Assembly: GCA_963717635.1 (NCBI GenBank)
Contig: OY970347.1
Coordinates: 1,736,001 to 1,800,000, forward strand
Reading direction: 5' to 3'
DNA from: JALZKA01 sp963717635
GTDB taxonomy: Bacteria > Actinomycetota > Thermoleophilia > Solirubrobacterales > 70-9
Length of the DNA stretch: 64,000 nt
Shown here: one piece after another, positions 51,310 through 58,950 of the stretch
Layout of the letters: each line of letters starts with the position of its first letter
Numbering within the stretch: position 1 is the first letter of the stretch
The notes under the pieces: generated by a model
Databases searched by the model: none
What the model was told of the DNA's origin: nothing
Seen by the model: only the letters and a program-made list of their open reading frames with translations
Translations under genes and position numbers: made by a program

Positions 51310-52919
51310 GAGCCGACCCCCCCGGCCAGCAGCTCAATCCCGGCTTCCGGCGTGACCGCCGCGCCGTCGAGCACGCGCGCCACCTCCGTCGCGAAGTACC
51401 AGCCGCCCGCCAGCACCTCCGCCGGAGGCCCATCGGCCAGCAGCTCGCCCTCCCCGAGCAGCAGCACCCGGTCAGCGAACCGCGCCGCGAACTCGATGTC
51501 GTGTGTCGCAACGAGCACCGCCGACCCGCCCGCAGCGAGCCCGCCGAGCCAATCCCGCAGGGCCAGCTTGCGCGCGGCGTCCATGCCGCGCGTGGGCTCG
51601 TCCAGGCACACGAGCCCCGGCACGGCGTCCTCGGTGCGGCCGGCCATCGCCAGAGCCAGCGTCAACCGCTGGCGCTCGCCCCCGGAGAGGTCCCGGGGGT
51701 CACTGTCGACCGCGCCCGCAAGCCCGACGAGGTCGAGTGCGGCTCGGCCGGCCTCTCCCGGGAGCTCGTCGGCGACGCGGTCGCGCACGATCATCTCGGA
51801 CGGTGTCTGCGGCGCAAGCGCGATCCCGTTGGGGGCGGCGATCCGTCCGGCCGCGGGGCGAAGCACGCCCGCGGCCGTGCGCATCAGCGTGGTCTTGCCG
51901 GCTCCGTTGCGGCCCATCAGAACGACGCGCTCCCCGCGCCGGAGGTCGAGTGAGATCCCGCGCAGAACACGGCGTGGGCCGCTGCCGGACTCGAGCTCCA
52001 CCCAAAGCCGGCGGGCTTCGAGCGCCCCACCATCCGCGAACGTCCCGGAGTCCGCGCTATGTGGGGGGTTCCGGGACGGTCGGCGAGGATTGAGCCTTCG
52101 ATCAGCCAGGACGCGGCGAGCCTGCTTCACCCCAACGGGCACCGGCCTGATCCCGAGTCCGGCAAACAGCGTCGCGACCGGCGTGGCGAGCGCCGGATCG
52201 GCATCGATCGTCGACTCCATGAAGGCCTCGGGCGGGCCGTCGAACCGCACCCTGCCCTCGGCGAAGGCGATCACCCGGTCGGCGGCGGGCAGACAACGCT
52301 CGAGGCGGTGCTCGGCGAGCAAGACCGTGGCTCCCCACTCCTCGTTCAGACGCCGCAACAGGCCAATCAGCTCGTCGCCTGCGACGGGGTCGAGCTGCGA
52401 CGTCGGCTCATCGAGCAGGATCAGCCGCGGCCGGCCGACGAGCGCCGCCGCCAGAGCCACGCGCTGCAGCTCGCCGCCGGAGAGCGACGCCGTCGGGCGC
52501 GCGAGCAACCGCTCGATGCCAAGGGCAAGCGCCACCTCCTCCACCGCGCGCGCTCGGGCCGGGGGCGACTCCCCGCGGATCTCGAGCGGCAGCTCGATCT
52601 CCGCCCGCACCGTCGCCGAGACGACCTGGGTCTCGGGCTCCTGCGCCACCATCCCGACGAGGTGCCCCAGTTCCGCCGGCCCGTGATCTGAGAGGTCGAG
52701 CCCGCAGACGCGGGCGGCACCGGCGACGTCGCCGCCGTGGAAGTGGGGGATCAGCCCGCAGGCCGCCCGCAGGAGCGTGGATTTTCCGGACCCGGAACGA
52801 CCGGAGAGCAACACCATCTCCCCCGCCTCGACGCGGAGGTCCACCTCTCGCAGCGCGGGCCCCGCCGAGCCCGGGTAGCGGTACGAGAAGGCGCTCAGCT
52901 CCAGCGCCGGCTCAACCAT
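51306..52919 (-). CDS. ecfA: ECF transporter ATPase, two fused ABC domains
   Basis: 537 residues with both EcfA halves in one chain. Domain 1: Walker A LSGRSGSGKSTLL, Q-loop AQEPETQ, signature LSGGELQR, Walker B LILLDEPTSQLD. Domain 2: Walker A LMGRNGAGKTTLM, signature LSGGERQR, LVCLDEPTRGMD, ATHDIEFA. Powers the ECF importer with EcfT and the S-component fusion. The linker between the halves is encoded by a copy of a dispersed palindromic repeat (52038-52081). ATG 52919 preferred (GAGGT 6 nt upstream). Confidence 0.93.
   Translation of the reverse strand: MVEPALELSAFSYRYPGSAGPALREVDLRVEAGEMVLLSGRSGSGKSTLLRAACGLIPHFHGGDVAGAARVCGLDLSDHGPAELGHLVGMVAQEPETQVVSATVRAEIELPLEIRGESPPARARAVEEVALALGIERLLARPTASLSGGELQRVALAAALVGRPRLILLDEPTSQLDPVAGDELIGLLRRLNEEWGATVLLAEHRLERCLPAADRVIAFAEGRVRFDGPPEAFMESTIDADPALATPVATLFAGLGIRPVPVGVKQARRVLADRRLNPRRPSRNPPHSADSGTFADGGALEARRLWVELESGSGPRRVLRGISLDLRRGERVVLMGRNGAGKTTLMRTAAGVLRPAAGRIAAPNGIALAPQTPSEMIVRDRVADELPGEAGRAALDLVGLAGAVDSDPRDLSGGERQRLTLALAMAGRTEDAVPGLVCLDEPTRGMDAARKLALRDWLGGLAAGGSAVLVATHDIEFAARFADRVLLLGEGELLADGPPAEVLAGGWYFATEVARVLDGAAVTPEAGIELLAGGVGS
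52038..52081. repeat. Palindromic REP-like repeat, copy 2 (inside ecfA)
   Basis: GAACGTCCCGG (52038-52048) and CCGGGACGGTC (52071-52081), one mismatch, 22-nt loop. It matches the reverse complement of the element at 2342-2385 at 35 of 44 positions, including AGTCC and GCTATG in the loop. It lies in frame in the region encoding the linker of the double ATPase (RNPPHSADSGTFAD). Confidence 0.75.
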
Positions 52920-53823
52920 GCGCATACCTCAACGCCGGGATCCGGTGCGACCGGAGGCGGTCGAGCCCGAGCGGCACCAGGGCCGCTGCCGGCACCGCCA
53001 GCGCCAGCGCAATGGTCGCGGCCCCCAGGTCGATCGTGATCACGGGGTACGACTCGTAGGTGGCGACCCCGGCGATGCGGGCGACCACGACCAGAGCCAA
53101 CACCCCAAGTCCGGACGCGGCGAACGCGACGTCGCCCGGTGCCCGCGGCGGGCGGGCCGAGTCGCGCGGAGCATCCCCGGCGTAGCCGCGCAACTCCAGG
53201 GTGGCGGCCACGTCCACGGCGCGGTCGAGCGAGCCCGAGACGAGGCGGCTGAGCATCGTGGCACGACCGACGGGGGCCGCCGCCGGACCGCGCAGCGCCG
53301 CGGCCTCGCGGACCCGGGCATGGTCGGCGGCGGCGAGCGGGGCGAGCCTGGCGATCAGGGTGGCGGTCAGCGCCGAGCGCCGGGCCAGCGGGCGGGCGAG
53401 GCGCAGCAGCCGGTCCGGGTCCACGCAGGCGGTGTGAACGGCGAACGCGGCGAACACGATCGCGATTCGCAGCGCCAGGACCGCACCCTCGGCCAGAGCC
53501 TCGGCGCTGATGTCGAGCGTGCCCAAAACCGGTACGTCGGGACCGCGAACCAGGATCGTGTCCCCGCGCTGGGATGCGATCACGTTGACCACCAGGATCA
53601 CGATTCCGAGCGTGACGCCCCATCTTCCGGCCAGCGCCAGCGCCCGAGACGCCCCTGCCGCGACGCCCGCGATCACGACCGCAGCGGCGCACCCGGCGAG
53701 GACGATCGGATTGCCGACGACGAACGCAATCGCCGCGAACGACCAGAGGTGGATCGCCGCCGCCCCGGCGTCGGCACGGCCGAGCGGCGTCGGGCGAGGC
53801 GCGTACGCCAGAGCCGAGTTCAT
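52912..53823 (-). CDS. ecfT: ECF transporter transmembrane component EcfT
   Basis: Couples the ATPases to the S-component. 303 residues from ATG 53823, with GGAGG 8 nt upstream. TM segments near the N-terminus (LWSFAAIAFVVGNPIVLAG, VVIAGVAAG), then the long cytoplasmic coupling helices carrying LARPLARR and the ELRGYAGD motif (EcfT Ala-Arg-Gly-type coupling motif), and C-terminal TMs (GLGVLALVVVARIAG). Between the DUF4430-like lipoprotein and ecfA. Confidence 0.88.
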   Translation of the reverse strand: MNSALAYAPRPTPLGRADAGAAAIHLWSFAAIAFVVGNPIVLAGCAAAVVIAGVAAGASRALALAGRWGVTLGIVILVVNVIASQRGDTILVRGPDVPVLGTLDISAEALAEGAVLALRIAIVFAAFAVHTACVDPDRLLRLARPLARRSALTATLIARLAPLAAADHARVREAAALRGPAAAPVGRATMLSRLVSGSLDRAVDVAATLELRGYAGDAPRDSARPPRAPGDVAFAASGLGVLALVVVARIAGVATYESYPVITIDLGAATIALALAVPAAALVPLGLDRLRSHRIPALRYAHG

Positions 53824-53833
53824 CGGCGGACCT

Positions 53834-53866
53834 CCGGCAGATGCTCGCTTCGCGCTAAAGCTCTCA
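53834..53866 (-). repeat. Short dispersed element before ecfT (copy 2)
   Basis: Minus-strand CTTTAGCGCG, then GCATCTGCCGGAGG, 10 bp before the ecfT ATG; related to 30673-30708 before murF. In this copy the element end supplies the ribosome-binding site GGAGG. Confidence 0.45.
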
Positions 53867-54817
53867 TCCCCCACCCTCCTCCTCCACCACCGGGACCGGA
53901 AGCGTCGCGTCGCTGCCCGCCCCGACCACGAGCGCGTAGCGATCGCTCAGCGCGGCGGTGTCCAACGCGCCCACCGCGGCCCGGACACCGGCACCGTCGA
54001 CACCGCTGACGACCCAGGTCGGCGGTCGCTCGCCATCGCGAACGGCGGCGACCAGGCCGGCGCCCGCTCCCAGGCGCGCGGCGGGCTCGGCGCCGACGTC
54101 GAGAGCGACGAGCTCGAGTTCGTCGCCGCTCCCCTCAAAGCTCGCGAAGACGCCGCTCGCCGCCGGGCCCTGGTCGATCTGAGCCGCGCCCGGATCGCGC
54201 CCCACCGCGCGCCATGGCCCAACCAGGACGCGCAGGGCCTCCCCGCTCGCCGGGCGGCCGAATCGAACTTCGCTGACGCTCACGCCCTCGTCCGAGAGCC
54301 GGTCCGCGGCCTCTCCGCACGCGGCTCGGGCCCCCGCGCACTCGACCCGGACCGGAAGCCGGTCCTCGCGGGCAGCCGACTGCAGGAACGGCTCTGGCCA
54401 GGACCCGACGACCGCGGGCACGCGCATCGCGTTCGTCCAGTCCCGGCGGTCCCACCAGACCCGGTCGCCGCCGCTGACCAAGCGCTCCGCCGATCCGATC
54501 GGCGCCTCGACGCCGTTCACGTAGTAGAACCAGTCGAAGCGCCGGCCACCGTTGCTCTCGCCCGCGACACCCTCGATCGACTGCACGAAGCCGCCGCCGT
54601 ACCGGGTCTCGATCTCGGCCTCACGGTCGAGCATCCTGAGGACGGTCTCCGACTCGTCTGGTTCTGAGACGCTGGCCTCGACCATCGGCACGACTCCGTA
54701 ATCGCGGGTCACGGTGAGCGTTGCGGTCCCCTCCGACGAGGGGCCCGCGCCGAGGCCGCAACCGGCCAGCGCGGCGGCGATTGCCGCCAGTGCCAGCGGG
54801 CCGGGATCCGGGCGCAA
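53864..54817 (-). CDS. DUF4430-like lipoprotein, probable B12-capture component
   Basis: 317 residues from TTG 54817 (GGAGGAG about 10 nt upstream; an ATG at 54847 is possible). Lipobox LAGC at the N-terminus (AAALAGCGLG) predicts a lipoprotein. The next ~110 residues look like DUF4430 (transcobalamin-C-like): TATLTVTRDYG, ESETVLRMLD, and RFDWFYYVNGVEAPIGSAER followed by SGGDRVWWDRRDW, the VNG and GD-W pattern. The C-terminal ~190 residues are a further domain not recognised. Adjacent to ecfT and downstream of the B12 riboswitch. Confidence 0.75.
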   Translation of the reverse strand: MRPDPGPLALAAIAAALAGCGLGAGPSSEGTATLTVTRDYGVVPMVEASVSEPDESETVLRMLDREAEIETRYGGGFVQSIEGVAGESNGGRRFDWFYYVNGVEAPIGSAERLVSGGDRVWWDRRDWTNAMRVPAVVGSWPEPFLQSAAREDRLPVRVECAGARAACGEAADRLSDEGVSVSEVRFGRPASGEALRVLVGPWRAVGRDPGAAQIDQGPAASGVFASFEGSGDELELVALDVGAEPAARLGAGAGLVAAVRDGERPPTWVVSGVDGAGVRAAVGALDTAALSDRYALVVGAGSDATLPVPVVEEEGGG

Positions 54818-54822
54818 CCGGC

Positions 54823-55809
54823 TCAGCTCCTCCGGATCCGCTCGCAACTCCGGCGGACGCGGTCGTCGCCGTCACCACGCCTCAGCAGCACGACGTCATC
54901 GCCGGGGCCGCAGCTCACTCGGTCGGCGCCACCCCTGCGCAGGTTGACGCGATCCTTTCCGGCACCCGCTCGGATCCGGTCGAAGCCGGCGGTGCCGGGC
55001 AGGCGGTCGGCTCGGCGGCTGCCGACGATCGTGCGGCCGTGGGCGGCGGGGCAATCGGCGGCCGCGCCAACGCAAACCTGGAACCGGTTCGAGCGCACGT
55101 CCTCGGGACGATGGGCATAGATCTCCGTGGTTCCGGGGGGAAGCTCCAGCGTGTACTCACCCGCTCCCGACGGCGTCACCGAGTCAGCGCCGGCAAATGC
55201 GACACCGGAAGAGACGTCGTCGTCGCAATACGGCGGGAACCCGGTCGCTGCGACCTGGACGTCGATGTCGCCATCGTCATCCTGGGCAGGCACTCCGGAG
55301 AGCTCGAGGACGCACCCCTCATTGACCAGCGGAGGGTCGCTCGGCGGCGGGTCACTCGGGAACACGGCGTAATACCAGAGCACGCTGTCGCCGTTGGCGA
55401 CCTTCGCCAGGTCCGCGCTGGAGAAGCCGCTCGCGTAGTTCACGGCGTAGAGGAAGCCGGCGTTCGGCTCGGGATACGTCCCGAAGCTCCGCAGGTCGCC
55501 GATCCGGCAGACCTGTGGGCCGAAGTCAGTCGGCCGGATCCGGATCGGCTTCAGGTCCGGGTTGAACGCCTGGCCGCGGGCAAGCGCCGTCAGGGCGCTG
55601 GCGCCCGTGTACGTGGTCGTCTTCGGGCGAGCCTGGCAATTCGGCCGACGGGCGCGCTTGACCGCGGCCCTGCCGGTCGCGTACCAGGTGCCCTTCTCCA
55701 GGGTCTGGTTGTCGCCCTCCACCCGGAGCTCGACGAGCTTGGTCTTGGCCTCGGCAGCGCCGGTCAGTACGGCCAGCGCGAGGAGCGCCAGCGGAATCGT
55801 TCGGAACAT
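54823..55809 (-). CDS. Secreted DUF4430-like protein with RTX-like repeats, first gene after the B12 riboswitch
   Basis: 328 residues. Signal peptide (RTIPLALLALAVLTGAAEA). An N-terminal DUF4430-like domain includes GFLYAVNYASGFSSADL and NGDSVLWYYAVF. A middle beta domain with Cys pairs follows. The last ~60 residues are short Gly/Asp repeats of degenerate RTX type (ADRLPGTAGFDRIRAGAGKD, DDVVLLRRGDGDD), usually calcium-binding and surface-retained. The start is 35 nt after the riboswitch, in a hairpin that contains its own ribosome-binding site. Confidence 0.75.
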   Translation of the reverse strand: MFRTIPLALLALAVLTGAAEAKTKLVELRVEGDNQTLEKGTWYATGRAAVKRARRPNCQARPKTTTYTGASALTALARGQAFNPDLKPIRIRPTDFGPQVCRIGDLRSFGTYPEPNAGFLYAVNYASGFSSADLAKVANGDSVLWYYAVFPSDPPPSDPPLVNEGCVLELSGVPAQDDDGDIDVQVAATGFPPYCDDDVSSGVAFAGADSVTPSGAGEYTLELPPGTTEIYAHRPEDVRSNRFQVCVGAAADCPAAHGRTIVGSRRADRLPGTAGFDRIRAGAGKDRVNLRRGGADRVSCGPGDDVVLLRRGDGDDRVRRSCERIRRS

Positions 55810-55844
55810 GAGCCACCCTTTCCTCGAGGGGTTGAAACGGCTTT
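55810..55844 (-). promoter_or_regulatory. Riboswitch expression platform (RBS hairpin)
   Basis: Between the aptamer and the ATG the RNA reads AACCCCTCGAGGAAAGGGTGG. ACCC can pair with GGGT around the GAGGAAAGGG ribosome-binding site, and CCTCGAGG is palindromic. No T-run terminator is present, so translational control by sequestering the site is the likely output. Confidence 0.5.
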
Positions 55845-55996
55845 GCCGCGGGGCAGGTCTCCTGGCTCCCGGCCTTCGGTGTCGCGCCTTCCCGGATGGC
55901 ATGAGCCCCCAGTGGCTTTTGTTGCGATACCTCGTCGCCGGTCACAGTGGCGGGACCGCGCCGGTTTTCCACCGGACTTCCCTTGACCACGCGGCC
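55845..55996 (-). ncRNA. Cobalamin riboswitch (aptamer)
   Basis: About 152 nt on the minus strand. P1 is GCCGCG paired to CGCGGC at the two ends. Conserved landmarks in order: AAGGGAAGTCCGGTGGAAAA-CCGG, GGTCCCGCCACTGTGACCGG, and the signature GAGCCAGGAGACCTGCC near the 3' end. These are the core of the adenosyl/methylcobalamin riboswitch family. It precedes the DUF4430/ECF operon; repression by cobalamin is the usual outcome. A TAGACT hexamer upstream could be a -10. Confidence 0.95.
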
Positions 55997-56041
55997 TAAT
56001 TGCCGGGCCAGTCTACCCCGGCGTGGCAAGATGCCCGCCCG

Positions 56042-57418
56042 ATGGCTGACGAGAAGCTCCCCACCGGGCGCGTCCAGCGCCTTGCTCGCATCGGCCGCAC
56101 CGCGGCCGGCGTCGCGGTCAAGCAGACCGGAACCAAGGCGGCGAACGTAGTCCGCTCCGACGAGCGCTCCGAGCAGGCGCTCGAGCGCCGCCAGATCCAG
56201 ACCGCCGAGCAGATCGTGACCGTGCTCGGCGGGATGAAGGGCGCGGCGATGAAGGTCGGCCAGATGCTGTCGTTCCTCGACCTCGGACTGGTCCCCGAGG
56301 AGTACCGCGAGGAGTTCCAGGCGAAGCTTGCGACGCTGCGCGACTCGGCGCCGACGGTCTCGTTCGACGAGATGAGCAAGGTGATCGAACAGGACCTGGG
56401 CGAGCCGCCGGACCGCGCGTTCGCCGAGCTCGACCCGGCGCCCGTCGCCGCTGCCTCGATCGGGCAGGTCTACCGCGGCCGGCTGCACGACGGCCGCGAC
56501 GTCGCCGTCAAGGTCCAGTACCCGGGCGTCAACGACGCGGTCCGCTCGGACATGCAGAACCTGGGAATGCTGATGCGGCTGGCGAAGCGGATCACCCCGC
56601 AGATGGACGTCAAGGCCGTCGGCGACGAGATCCGCGCCCGGATCGTCGAGGAGCTCGACTACGAGCTGGAGGCGTCGAACCACCGGACGCTGTCCCGGCT
56701 CTACCGCGGCCATCCCTTCATCGTCATCCCGGGCGTCGTCACCGAGCTCTGCCGCGAGCGCGTGATCGTCACCGAGTACGTGGAGGGCGAGCGCTTCGAG
56801 CAGGTGGCGTCGTCCGACCAGGCGGAGCGCGACCGGGTTGGCGAGATCATCTACCGCTTTTATTTTGGCTCGATGTACCGGCACCGCAAGTTCTCCGGCG
56901 ACCCGCACCCCGGCAACATGATCCGGATGGCCGACGGGAAGATCGCTTTCATCGACTTCGGCCTGTTCAAGGAGCTCGGCCGCGAAGCGATGGAATTGGA
57001 GCTGGCGTCGGGTCGCGCGGCATCCGAGCGCGATGCCTCAGAGCTCCACCGCCTGTGGACGAAGGGCGGCTTCCTACCCGAGCCGGAGAAGGTCGCCCCC
57101 GACGACCTGATGGCCTACGTAAAGGACGCCGTGTGGTGGTACACCACCGACGAACAGGTCCAGATCACCCGTGAGGCCGTGCAGCGGATCGCGATCCAGG
57201 CGGGCGATCCCAGGTCGACCCACTTCCGCACGATGCGCCATCAGGACGTGAACCCCGAGCACCTGATGGGAAGGCGCCTCGAGCTGCTGGTCCTCGCCGT
57301 TCTCGGCGAGCTCGGCGCCACCGCCAACTGGCACCGCATCGCCCGCGAGTGGATGTACGGCGACGAGCCGGAAACCGAGCTCGGGCGCGAAGAGGCCGAG
57401 TTCCTCGCAGGACGCTAG
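56042..57418 (+). CDS. AarF/UbiB/ABC1-family atypical kinase
   Basis: 458 residues from ATG 56042. Motifs: AAMKVGQMLS (KxGQ), VAAASIGQVYRGRL, VAVKVQYPG (ATP-site Lys), EELDYELEA, SGDPHPGNM and AFIDFGL (metal-binding Asp). Members act in quinone or lipid metabolism; substrate unknown here. Divergent from the B12 operon, with the riboswitch in the shared gap, and convergent with the mce genes. Confidence 0.9.
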   Translation: MADEKLPTGRVQRLARIGRTAAGVAVKQTGTKAANVVRSDERSEQALERRQIQTAEQIVTVLGGMKGAAMKVGQMLSFLDLGLVPEEYREEFQAKLATLRDSAPTVSFDEMSKVIEQDLGEPPDRAFAELDPAPVAAASIGQVYRGRLHDGRDVAVKVQYPGVNDAVRSDMQNLGMLMRLAKRITPQMDVKAVGDEIRARIVEELDYELEASNHRTLSRLYRGHPFIVIPGVVTELCRERVIVTEYVEGERFEQVASSDQAERDRVGEIIYRFYFGSMYRHRKFSGDPHPGNMIRMADGKIAFIDFGLFKELGREAMELELASGRAASERDASELHRLWTKGGFLPEPEKVAPDDLMAYVKDAVWWYTTDEQVQITREAVQRIAIQAGDPRSTHFRTMRHQDVNPEHLMGRRLELLVLAVLGELGATANWHRIAREWMYGDEPETELGREEAEFLAGR

Positions 57419-57479
57419 CCAACCTACGTCGCCGCGCTCGCGCGCGCAGCGGCGGCGCTGCCCGTGCCGTGAGGGTCAG

Positions 57480-57518
57480 GCCGACCGGCACCTCGACGTG
57501 GAACCGGTGCTGGTCGGC
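57480..57518. terminator. Bidirectional terminator-type hairpin
   Basis: GCCGACCGGCACC (57480-57492) pairs with GGTGCTGGTCGGC (57506-57518) over 13 bp with one wobble and a 13-nt loop. It sits in the 113-bp gap where the AarF-type kinase and the last mce gene converge. No T-run, as is usual at this GC content. Confidence 0.55.
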
Positions 57519-57531
57519 ATCGCGGAGCGCC

Positions 57532-58950
57532 CTAGGGAAGGACCGACTGGCGCGTCGGCGGGTCGTAGGGGAAGGTGCGCGAGTACGTCCCGTCGAACGG
57601 CTGATTGTCGAGCGCATCGCCCCCCTCCGGGAAGGCGTTGTAACAGAAGGCCTCGCTCTCGTCACAGACCCCGCCCTGGTTGACGTAGGCCCGCGGCCGC
57701 TCCTCGTCAAGGAACAGCCCCGGCTCGAGCACGACCCCGAAGCGCCCATAGCGTCCGTTGGGGTCACTCTGGGCGGTGACGCTTCTGGTCAGCGCAAAGA
57801 ACGCACCCATCGAGTCGGCCCGCGGAGCGATGTAGGCGGCTTGCGGGACTGCGTTCAGAGCCGCGGGGGTCGCCTGGGCGATCCGCCTGGAGAGCAGCCG
57901 CAGGAACTTCACCGTGCTTGGACCGACCCGCTCGAGCGCCACCCGCTGTGGCTCGAGCTGCTCGACGATCGACACGAGGTCCGTGGTGATCGGACCAAGC
58001 GAGACCTCGCCGCCCGCAAAGCCGGCGGCCAGGTCGGGCGCCAGCTCGCGCAGGCCGGCCAGCACCGGGCGCGCCTCCAGGATCAGCGGGCGAGCCAGCT
58101 CGAGAGCCTCCCGGCCGCGGGCGAGCAGCGGCGGCAGCTCGTCGAGTCCTTGCTGCAGGGAAGCGGTGTTCGCCGCGAGCGCGTCCAATGTGACGCGCCC
58201 GGAGCCCACGATCGATCGCACCGCCGCCTCCCGGTTGCCGAGCTCCTGAAGCACCGTGCTGGAATCCGAGACCAACTTTGCGATCTCATCCTCCTGGCCC
58301 TGCAGTGCGTCGGTCAGGGTGCGCAGTTCGGTGATCGTCTTGACCAGGCCGCCGGTCGTGTCGTTGAGGCGGAGGTTGTTGCCCTCGGGCGAGGCGCCCG
58401 CGGCGACCGTGTCGATCAGCGAGCGGACGCGGGCGCGCCCCTCCTCGTCGAGGAAGTCGAGCGCCTCGTCGAAGTTGACCGGCGGCACGATGTTGCACTG
58501 GGGATCCCGGGCCAGCTCCGCCGGGTCGGTCGGGCAGACGTCTGAGAGCTCGTCCCCGGGCTCGAGCTCGGGGCTCTCGGAGCTCCCCTTCTCGAGGATG
58601 TTCATGTACGGGTCGCCCAGGAGGCTCCGCTCGCCGATCTGGAGCTTTGCGTCCGTGTGGATCGGCGCGAAGTCGTCGTTGAGCGTGAACGTGACGATGC
58701 TCTCGTCGGTCGCCGCGTCGTAGCTGACCTTGTTGACCCGCCCGACCGAGACGCCCCTGTGGAGCACCGGGCGCTTGGTCGGCAGCGTCTTGGTGCTGTC
58801 GAGCCGCACGTCGATCTTGTACGGGTCGCCGATTCCGCCGAGCGGGTTCGGGCCCTCGAACCTCTGGTTCAGGAAGATGAACGTGACCAGCGCGCAGAAC
58901 GCGAGGACGATGCTGATCGCGCTGCCGACCTTGGGGAGCCTGTGATCCAT
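57532..58950 (-). CDS. MCE-family (MlaD domain) protein, most distal visible mce gene
   Basis: Substrate-binding subunit of an Mce lipid importer. 472 residues. N-terminal TM (ISIVLAFCALVTFIFLN), MlaD domain (residues ~40-130: LHRGVSVGRVNKVSYDAATD, GERSLLGDPYMNI), then a long helical tunnel-forming region and a C-terminal tail with CDESEAFCYNAF. GGAGG precedes the ATG, directly after the previous gene's TAG. Probably ends the operon. Confidence 0.9.
   Translation of the reverse strand: MDHRLPKVGSAISIVLAFCALVTFIFLNQRFEGPNPLGGIGDPYKIDVRLDSTKTLPTKRPVLHRGVSVGRVNKVSYDAATDESIVTFTLNDDFAPIHTDAKLQIGERSLLGDPYMNILEKGSSESPELEPGDELSDVCPTDPAELARDPQCNIVPPVNFDEALDFLDEEGRARVRSLIDTVAAGASPEGNNLRLNDTTGGLVKTITELRTLTDALQGQEDEIAKLVSDSSTVLQELGNREAAVRSIVGSGRVTLDALAANTASLQQGLDELPPLLARGREALELARPLILEARPVLAGLRELAPDLAAGFAGGEVSLGPITTDLVSIVEQLEPQRVALERVGPSTVKFLRLLSRRIAQATPAALNAVPQAAYIAPRADSMGAFFALTRSVTAQSDPNGRYGRFGVVLEPGLFLDEERPRAYVNQGGVCDESEAFCYNAFPEGGDALDNQPFDGTYSRTFPYDPPTRQSVLP

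Noticed and set aside
50704..52686. A ~660-codon open frame on the plus strand over the ECF genes
   Set aside because: Antisense to clearly conserved ecfA and the S-component fusion; low-complexity Ser/Arg/Pro sequence.
55526..56908. A ~460-codon minus-strand frame over the kinase gene and riboswitch
   Set aside because: Its upstream part is antisense to the kinase motifs (GDPHPGN, KxGQ) and it runs through the riboswitch; shadow.
57419..57531. A frameshifted extension of the last mce gene into the gap before the kinase end
   Set aside because: The other frames here read Arg/Ala-rich sequence without Mce features, and a strong hairpin occupies the gap.
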